Assembly: GCA_041580375.1 (NCBI GenBank) | Contig: JBFGDZ010000022.1 | Location: forward strand, 1 to 28,347 | Direction of reading: 5' to 3' | Source: JAPUIN01 sp041580375 | GTDB lineage: Bacteria; Acidobacteriota; Polarisedimenticolia; Gp22-AA2 | Length of the DNA stretch: 28,347 bases | In this document: piece after piece, positions 23,719-28,347 of the stretch | Numbering within the stretch: the stretch's first letter is position 1 | How the letters are laid out: every line of letters begins with the position of its first letter | Made by a program: the position numbers and the translations under genes | Notes under the pieces: generated by a model | What the model was told of the DNA's origin: nothing | What the model saw: only the letters and a program-made list of their open reading frames with translations | Database searches by the model: none

Positions 23719-24611
23719 GCCCGGGATCGCCCCCGCGCGCGCGCGGTGATCTCGAGATCGTCGTGATCACCGGCCTCTCCGGCTCCGGGAAAACGCACGT
23801 CGTTCGCGCGTTCGAGGACATGGGATACTACTGCGTCGACAATCTGCCCGTCGCACTCTTTCCCGTGTTCGCCGATCTCTGCGTCCGATCGCGGCGCGAC
23901 ATCGATCGGGCCGCGCTCGTCGTCGACGTTCGCGCCGGCGCCTCGCTCAGGGAGTTTCCGGCCATCTACGAGAATCTCCGCAAGGGCCGGGGACGCAGGG
24001 TGCGGCTGCTCTACCTCGAGGCCGACGACGAGACTCTGATCCGGCGGTTCTCCGAGACGCGACGTCCGCATCCCCTCGCCTCACAGGGCGGCCTGGAGAA
24101 GGGAATCCGCAACGAGCGCGAGGCGCTTCGTACCCTCCGCGAGCTCGCCGACCTCATCATCGACAGCAGCTCGTTCAACGTTCATGAGATGCGGCGTTAC
24201 ATTCGCGAGCACTTCGCCGCCGCCGGCGACGCCCAGCCCGTGGGCATCACCATCGTCTCGTTCGGCTACAAGTACGGCATACCCACGGAGAGCGATCTTC
24301 TTTTCGACACGCGCTTTCTTCCCAATCCCTTTTTCGAGCAGCAGCTCCGCAACAAGACCGGGCTCGATCCCGAGGTCGCCTCCTATCTGGAGGGATTTCC
24401 CGATTATCGGGACATCAAGTCCCGCATCACCGAGCTGCTCGACTTTCTCATCCCCCGATACATCCGGGAGGGGAAGAGCTATCTGACTGTGGCGATCGGA
24501 TGCACGGGCGGGCATCACCGCTCCGTTGCTCTGGCGGAGGCGGTGGCCGGCAGCCTGCGGGAGCGGGGGTTCTCGGTGCAGGCCGCGCATCGCGATCTGG
24601 ACAGGGAATAG
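23715..24611 (+). CDS. rapZ: RNase adapter/nucleotide-binding protein RapZ (YvcJ)
   Basis: RapZ/YvcJ family P-loop protein of 298 residues. In E. coli it senses glucosamine-6-phosphate and delivers the GlmZ sRNA to RNase E; YvcJ in Bacillus affects competence. The Walker A GLSGSGKT is at residues 20-27, followed by EDMGYYCVDNLPVALFP, LYLEADDETLIRRFSETRRPHPL, and a C-terminal half with SFGYKYGIPTESDLLFDTRF, LPNPFF and CTGGHHRSVALAE. GTG 23715 overlaps the hprK stop by four bases (GTGA). The GlmZ pathway is confined to enterobacteria, so here the role is more likely metabolite sensing linked to the PTS chain. Confidence 0.95.
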   Translation: MSPGSPPRARGDLEIVVITGLSGSGKTHVVRAFEDMGYYCVDNLPVALFPVFADLCVRSRRDIDRAALVVDVRAGASLREFPAIYENLRKGRGRRVRLLYLEADDETLIRRFSETRRPHPLASQGGLEKGIRNEREALRTLRELADLIIDSSSFNVHEMRRYIREHFAAAGDAQPVGITIVSFGYKYGIPTESDLLFDTRFLPNPFFEQQLRNKTGLDPEVASYLEGFPDYRDIKSRITELLDFLIPRYIREGKSYLTVAIGCTGGHHRSVALAEAVAGSLRERGFSVQAAHRDLDRE

Positions 24612-24614
24612 CAG

Positions 24615-25073
24615 ATGACGACGGCGGAACGTGAGGTCCCGGCGCGGCCGGATTTCGGGCTTCTGGTGATCACCCACGGCGGCCTGGCCTACGAGCTGGT
24701 CCGCGCCCTCGAGATGATCGTCGGTCCGGTCGATCACGTCCGCGGGCTCTCGATCGGATGGGACGATGACGCTCAGGAGGCGCGTGTCACCGTGCGGAAG
24801 GCCCTGGATGAGGTCGATCCGGGGGGAGGCGTGCTGATCCTGACCGACATGTTCGGCGGGACCGCGACGAATCTGACCCTGCCCTTCCTGAGCGATCGCG
24901 TGGAGGTCGTGACCGGCGTGAATCTGCCGATGCTGATCAAGTTCGCGAACCTCCGGGCCGGCGCGACCCTTCACGATGCGGCCGCGCTCATCAGGGAGCA
25001 GGGGCAGCGATCGATCGCACTGGCAAATGAGTATCTGGAGCCGCCCCCCGCCGATCCGGAGGAGGGGAGATGA
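24615..25073 (+). CDS. PTS EIIA component, mannose family (ManX-like)
   Basis: Protein of 152 residues of the EIIA-Man fold. The phospho-acceptor is His21 in LLVITHGGLAYELV. Other family features are GLSIGWDDD, GGGVLILTDMFGGTATNL and VEVVTGVNLPMLIKFANLR. No EIIB, EIIC or EIID gene is in the window, so it probably receives phosphate from HPr as a regulatory end-point instead of importing sugar. It is three bases after rapZ, and its TGA overlaps the ptsH ATG. Confidence 0.93.
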   Translation: MTTAEREVPARPDFGLLVITHGGLAYELVRALEMIVGPVDHVRGLSIGWDDDAQEARVTVRKALDEVDPGGGVLILTDMFGGTATNLTLPFLSDRVEVVTGVNLPMLIKFANLRAGATLHDAAALIREQGQRSIALANEYLEPPPADPEEGR

Positions 25074-25339
25074 TCCGGCAGGAGGTGGAGATTCGAAATG
25101 CGCTCGGCCTTCACGCCCGTGCTGCAGCGCGGCTCGTCCAGGTTGCGACGCGGTTTCGCAGTCGAATCCTCGTGACCCACGACGGACGAACCGCCAACGG
25201 CAAGTCGATCCTCGGCCTGCTGACGCTCGTCGGCGGTCCTGGTGCGCGCCTGATGATCAGCGCCGAAGGGGCCGACGAGGAGGACGCGTTGCGCGCTCTG
25301 GTCGAGCTCGTGGCGGGACGTTTTGGAGACGAGCGATGA
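25070..25339 (+). CDS. ptsH: Phosphocarrier protein HPr
   Basis: HPr of 89 residues with both regulatory sites at canonical numbers: His15 (ALGLHARAAARLV), phosphorylated by enzyme I, and Ser46 (NGKSILGLLTL), the HPrK target. The residue two after His15's Arg is Ala instead of the usual Pro (HARAA versus HARPA). GGAGGAGGGG lies at 25058-25067 ahead of ATG 25070. Its TGA overlaps the ptsI ATG, so EIIA, HPr and enzyme I are translated as a coupled unit. Confidence 0.97.
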   Translation: MIRQEVEIRNALGLHARAAARLVQVATRFRSRILVTHDGRTANGKSILGLLTLVGGPGARLMISAEGADEEDALRALVELVAGRFGDER

Positions 25340-27123
25340 ACGGCGCGATCCGGACCGATCACCGCGGCGGGGTCCTGAGGGGCATCGGGGCGTCTCCCGG
25401 TATCGCGATCGGCCGGGTCCTCGTGCTGGAGGGTCCGCGGACGCCGATCGTCCGGCTCGATCGGACGCCGGAACAGGCCGAACGGGAGGTCGTCCGATTC
25501 AGCCGCGCCATCCGCGGCGCATGGCGACAGTTGCGGGCGCTGCGCGATCGCGTCCGGAGCGAGGCGGGGGAGTCGTATGCCCGCGTCTTCGAGGCGCAGA
25601 TCCTCATCCTGAAGGACCGTTCTCTCTTCGGAGAGACGGTGAATCTCATTCGTGGCGAACGGGTGAACGCGGAATGGGCTTTTCACTCCGTCGTGGGCCG
25701 CTTCATCCGGATCTTCCAATCGCTGGGCGATCAGGACGTCAAGGAGCGCGGAACCGATGTGGAGGACGTGGAGGCGCGCGTGCAATCGATCCTCGGCGGC
25801 GGGCGGCGGATCCGCGACCTCGACGGGCTCGATGAGGAGGTGATTCTGGCGACGGCGAACCTCTCGCCGTCCGACGCGGCCGCGCTGAACCGGAGGCACG
25901 TGATCGGCCTGGCGCTCGACTTCGGCGGCGCCACCTCTCACACCGCGATCATCGCCACCGGAATGGGCATCCCCGCCGTCTCGGGTCTGCGCGACGGCAG
26001 CCGCAGGCTGCGCAGCGGAGATCGCGTGGTGCTGGACGGCTGCTCGGGCACGATCGTGGTCGAGCCGGACGACGAGGAACTCCGGCTCTGGCACGAGCGG
26101 CGGGACCGCCTTGCGCAGCGCGATCGGGATCGCTCCGCGCTCCGGGAGCTGCCGGCGGTGACACTCGACGGCTCGCGGATCCGCCTCATGGCCAACATCG
26201 AGCTGCTCGACGAGACGCTGGACGCCCGGCGCTGGGGCGCCGAGGGTATCGGTCTGTTCCGGTCGGAATTTCTCGAGATCCGGGGCTCAGACCATTCCGC
26301 AGCCGAGGAGATTCACTTCGACACGTATCGTCAGCTCGTCGAGCGCACCCGGCCCCATGAGGTCGTGATCCGGACCCTCGACAGCGGGGGCGAACATGAG
26401 CCGGTCCTCGTCGACGGCCGGGCCGATGCAAACCCCGCACTGGGGATGCGCGGAATCCGGCACAGCCTCAAGAACCGGGAGTCGTTCCGCGCCCAGCTGC
26501 GCGGCATCCTCAGAGCGGGCTCGCACGGCCGTGTGCGGGTGCTCCTCCCGATGGTCGGCTCCGTGGAGGAGGTCCGCGAGGCCCGGGGGGCGATCCGCGA
26601 GGCCTCGGAATCTCTCGCCCGCGAAGGGATTCCCTTCGATCCATCCGTGCCCGTGGGAATCATGATCGAAGTCCCCGCCGCCGTGATGATCGCGGATCGG
26701 CTCGCTCACGAGGTCGACTTCTTCTCCGTGGGCACCAACGACCTCATCCAGTACGTTCTGGCGGTCGACCGCACGAACGAATCGGTCGCGTTTCTCCACC
26801 GTCCTCTCCATCCTGCCATCCTCAGAATGCTGCGCCGCGTGGCCGAGGCCGGCGAACGCGGGGGGCTGCGGGTCTCCGTCTGCGGAGAGATGGCGGCCGA
26901 TCCGCTGGCCGCGGTGGTCCTCCTCGGCCTGGGGTTCTCCGAGCTCAGCGTCACGCCGGCGGCGATCCCCGGAGTGAAGGAGGTCATCCGGAGGGTGCCG
27001 ATGAGCGAGGCCCGATCGATCGCGGCGGAGGCGCTCGGGCTCGACACCGCAGGCGAGATCGAAGACCGCGTGCGCGACAGGATTCTCGCTCTCCTTCCGG
27101 CCGAATACGCCTGTCCCATTTAG
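25336..27123 (+). CDS. ptsI: PTS enzyme I (PEP-protein phosphotransferase)
   Basis: Takes phosphate from PEP and passes it to HPr. The 595-residue protein has an N-terminal helical HPr-binding region, the phosphohistidine His202 in GGATSHTAIIATGMGIPAVSG, and a PEP-binding barrel with EGIGLFRSEFL, RTLDSGGEHEP, NPALGMRGIR, VGIMIEVPAAVMIADRLA, FFSVGTNDLIQYVLAVDR and the catalytic-Cys VCGEMAADP. In the barrel motif usually read RTLDxGGDK, the Lys position is His here (GGEHE). ATG 25336 is chosen because RGIGASPGIAIGRVLVLEG then starts near residue 15 as in the family; in-frame upstream codons belong to EIIA/HPr in other frames. Confidence 0.97.
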   Translation: MNGAIRTDHRGGVLRGIGASPGIAIGRVLVLEGPRTPIVRLDRTPEQAEREVVRFSRAIRGAWRQLRALRDRVRSEAGESYARVFEAQILILKDRSLFGETVNLIRGERVNAEWAFHSVVGRFIRIFQSLGDQDVKERGTDVEDVEARVQSILGGGRRIRDLDGLDEEVILATANLSPSDAAALNRRHVIGLALDFGGATSHTAIIATGMGIPAVSGLRDGSRRLRSGDRVVLDGCSGTIVVEPDDEELRLWHERRDRLAQRDRDRSALRELPAVTLDGSRIRLMANIELLDETLDARRWGAEGIGLFRSEFLEIRGSDHSAAEEIHFDTYRQLVERTRPHEVVIRTLDSGGEHEPVLVDGRADANPALGMRGIRHSLKNRESFRAQLRGILRAGSHGRVRVLLPMVGSVEEVREARGAIREASESLAREGIPFDPSVPVGIMIEVPAAVMIADRLAHEVDFFSVGTNDLIQYVLAVDRTNESVAFLHRPLHPAILRMLRRVAEAGERGGLRVSVCGEMAADPLAAVVLLGLGFSELSVTPAAIPGVKEVIRRVPMSEARSIAAEALGLDTAGEIEDRVRDRILALLPAEYACPI

Positions 27124-27133
27124 GAGCCCGCGG

Positions 27134-27475
27134 ATGAGTCGTACGATCCCGAAACCCTGGGGGGAGGAGATCCTCTTCGCCCACACCGGCCGCTACGCAG
27201 GCAAGATTCTGAAGATCAACCGGGGGGAATCGCTGAGCCTCCAGTATCATCGCAAGAAGGACGAACATTTCTACGTTCAGGAGGGATCCCTGCGGCTCAC
27301 CGTCGAGGAGGGCGGCTGCCGGACGGAGACCGTTCTGGGGCCCGGGGACAGCCGCCACCTGCCACCGGGCACCCGACATCGGATGGAGGCGATCAGCGAC
27401 TGCATTCTATTCGAGGTGAGCACTCCGGAACTCGACGACGTGGTGCGCCTCGAGGATCGGTACGGGCGCGCCTGA
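27134..27475 (+). CDS. Small cupin, mannose-6-phosphate isomerase type II-like
   Basis: Single-domain cupin of 113 residues matching the C-terminal cupin of bifunctional ManC/type II phosphomannose isomerases: IPKPWGEEILFAHTGRYAGK, SLSLQYHRKKDEHFYVQEG with the metal-binding His and Glu residues, LGPGDSRHLPPGTRHRMEA and FEVSTPELDDVVRLEDRYGR. AGGAG at 27122-27126 precedes ATG 27134, ten bases after ptsI. It may isomerise a sugar phosphate or bind one as a sensor; no nucleotidyltransferase half is present. Confidence 0.85.
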   Translation: MSRTIPKPWGEEILFAHTGRYAGKILKINRGESLSLQYHRKKDEHFYVQEGSLRLTVEEGGCRTETVLGPGDSRHLPPGTRHRMEAISDCILFEVSTPELDDVVRLEDRYGRA

Positions 27476-27497
27476 TCCGGATTCGTCAATGCCTGTC

Positions 27498-27526
27498 TTG
27501 ACATGAGTGTGATCGTCTCATACGAT
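27498..27526 (+). promoter_or_regulatory. Sigma-70 promoter of the ihf-merR genes
   Basis: Consensus TTGACA at 27498-27503, 17-base spacer, TACGAT (4 of 6) at 27521-27526. Start near 27533, leader about 30 bases with a G-rich ribosome-binding region before ATG 27564. Confidence 0.75.
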
Positions 27527-27563
27527 GCCTGAGCCTTGACCTACCGGGGCGGGGTGGGGCTGC

Positions 27564-27866
27564 ATGGGAACGACGAAGTCGGATCTTGCCGAGGCCGTCT
27601 ACCGCGTCCACGGCGGGCTCTCCCGCCAGGAGTCGCGCAGGATCGTCGACGTCATCCTCGACCGGATCCGCCACGCGCTGGCTCATGGCGACTCCGTTTT
27701 GATCAGCGGCTTCGGCACCTTCAGGGTCCAGCGGCGCCGCCCCCGCATCGGCCGCAACCCCCGGACCGGTTGCGCGGTTCCGATCGCCGCCTCCCGCCGT
27801 CCCGTCTTCCGCCCTTCGAGGCTCATCCTCCAGGGTATGAACCCCGGCCGCGCCGGGAAGGAGTGA
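27564..27866 (+). CDS. IHF/HU-family DNA-binding protein (IHF alpha-like)
   Basis: Small nucleoid protein of 100 residues. The N-terminal helices (KSDLAEAVYRVHGGLSRQES and IVDVILDRIRHALAHGDSV) and the beta arm region (ISGFGTFRVQRRRPRIGRNPRT, split by the Pro-tip) are diagnostic of the HU/IHF family; RRPVFRPSRLILQGM ends the fold. The GRNPRTG tip and downstream merR resemble ihfA neighbourhoods, but subunit type cannot be fixed from this alone. Sigma-54 activation often uses IHF bending, and a sigma-54 activator occurs elsewhere in the window. Confidence 0.93.
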   Translation: MGTTKSDLAEAVYRVHGGLSRQESRRIVDVILDRIRHALAHGDSVLISGFGTFRVQRRRPRIGRNPRTGCAVPIAASRRPVFRPSRLILQGMNPGRAGKE

Positions 27867-27870
27867 TCCG

Positions 27871-28278
27871 ATGCCCGAGGAGATCCCGCGCAAGCTGTTC
27901 TACAAGATCGGCGAGGTCTGCCAGCTGACCGACACGCAGCCCTACGTCCTCCGCTTCTGGGAATCGGAGTTTCCCCAGCTGGCTCCGACCAAGAGCCGAT
28001 CGGGGCAGCGTCTCTATCGCAAGAAGGACATCGATCTGGTCCTCAGCATCAAACAGCTCCTCCACGACGAGGGATACACCATCGCCGGGGCGCGCAAGAA
28101 GCTCGGGATGCACGAGGGTCAGCGCACCCTCGAGGATCTGCTCGATCGTCATCAGGATTCCGAACCCTCGGCGCAATCCGCGACCCTTCAGTCGATCACG
28201 TCGGAGCTCCGGGAGATCGTCCGGATGATGGACGAGACGGACCGGCGCCTGCCTCCGGCCGGCGGGGACGGGTCATGA
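27871..28278 (+). CDS. MerR-family transcriptional regulator
   Basis: Protein of 135 residues with an N-terminal winged helix (FYKIGEVCQLTDTQPYVLRF, WESEFPQL, GQRLYRKKDIDLVLSIKQLL, EGYTIAGARKKLG) and a C-terminal helical stretch of about 50 residues likely to form the dimer coiled coil (LQSITSELREIVRMMDETD). There is no Cys-rich metal or drug-binding domain, so it belongs to the short MerR group found beside ihfA. AAGGAG at 27858-27863 precedes ATG 27871, four bases after the ihf gene. Its stop overlaps the next start. Confidence 0.94.
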   Translation: MPEEIPRKLFYKIGEVCQLTDTQPYVLRFWESEFPQLAPTKSRSGQRLYRKKDIDLVLSIKQLLHDEGYTIAGARKKLGMHEGQRTLEDLLDRHQDSEPSAQSATLQSITSELREIVRMMDETDRRLPPAGGDGS

Positions 28279-28347
28279 CCGGCCGCCTGCCGCTCGCCCT
28301 GGGGGCCTGCCTGATCTCGGGAGTCGCGGCTGCCGTCGCGCCCGCCG
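28275..28347 (+). CDS. Start of a probable exported protein (cut by window end)
   Basis: ATG 28275 overlaps the merR TGA (ATGA) and opens a frame to the window edge. The 24 visible residues (MTGRLPLALGACLISG, then Ala/Val-rich) look like an N-terminal signal peptide or membrane anchor. LGAC could be a lipobox but comes very early. No function can be assigned. Confidence 0.6.
   Translation, partial: MTGRLPLALGACLISGVAAAVAPA

Noticed and set aside
1..28347. CRISPR arrays, tRNA or rRNA genes, insertion sequences, toxin-antitoxin or phage modules
   Set aside because: Read through on both strands without finding regular repeats, cloverleaf-ending CCA sequences, transposase motifs or small paired toxin genes; a covariance-model scan would be needed to exclude a small RNA.

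Overview
The window is a gene-dense, very GC-rich bacterial chromosome segment (about two-thirds G+C by eye) made of core-metabolism and signalling genes. I see no rRNA, tRNA, CRISPR array, insertion sequence or phage gene. Several features suggest Acidobacteriota or a neighbouring deep-branching phylum: a DUF4388 protein, an hprK-rapZ-EIIA-HPr-EI cluster, an archaeal-type (type II) GAPDH, ihf followed by merR, and many orphan sensor kinases. This placement is an inference; no ribosomal RNA is present to confirm it.

Layout. (1) 1-5492, plus strand, a tight block: the 3' part of pyruvate phosphate dikinase, a RimK-type glutamate ligase, an aspartoacylase/succinylglutamate-desuccinylase-like metallohydrolase, and mutL. 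(2) 5538-7957: a lytic transglycosylase with its own promoter, convergent with a secreted TPR protein. (3) 7908-15151: a HAD hydrolase, then a signalling island. The island has a sigma-54 activator preceded by a good -24/-12 promoter, a membrane hybrid histidine kinase, a soluble receiver-kinase, and a DUF4388/J-like/TPR protein. (4) 15216-21488: a classic DUF177-rpmF-plsX-fabH-fabD-fabG-acpP-fabF operon, with a near-consensus promoter at its head and a second promoter just ahead of acpP. (5) 21501-22571, minus strand: a type II GAPDH-like dehydrogenase, divergent from the next block. (6) 22670-27475: hprK-rapZ-EIIA(Man)-ptsH-ptsI and a small cupin; no sugar permease (EIIB/EIIC) is present, so this looks like a regulatory phosphotransferase chain. 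(7) 27498-28347: an IHF/HU-family protein, a MerR regulator and the first codons of a probable exported protein.

How the genes may work together. PPDK and enzyme I both act on PEP, HPrK classically reads glycolytic state through HPr Ser46, and the GAPDH-like gene shares the divergent promoter region of hprK; this hints at a carbon/energy-sensing theme. The most unusual items are four. One is the sigma-54 activator whose receiver keeps its phospho-acceptor Asp but has lost the rest of the pocket, and which sits behind its own sigma-54 promoter. The second is the divergent archaeal-type GAPDH. The third is the RimK/aspartoacylase pair, a possible writer and eraser of glutamate tails. The fourth is the structured spacers, including two hairpins between rpmF and plsX.

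No intergenic stretch exceeds about 200 bases, and no hairpin is followed by a U-tract, so I call no classical rho-independent terminator.
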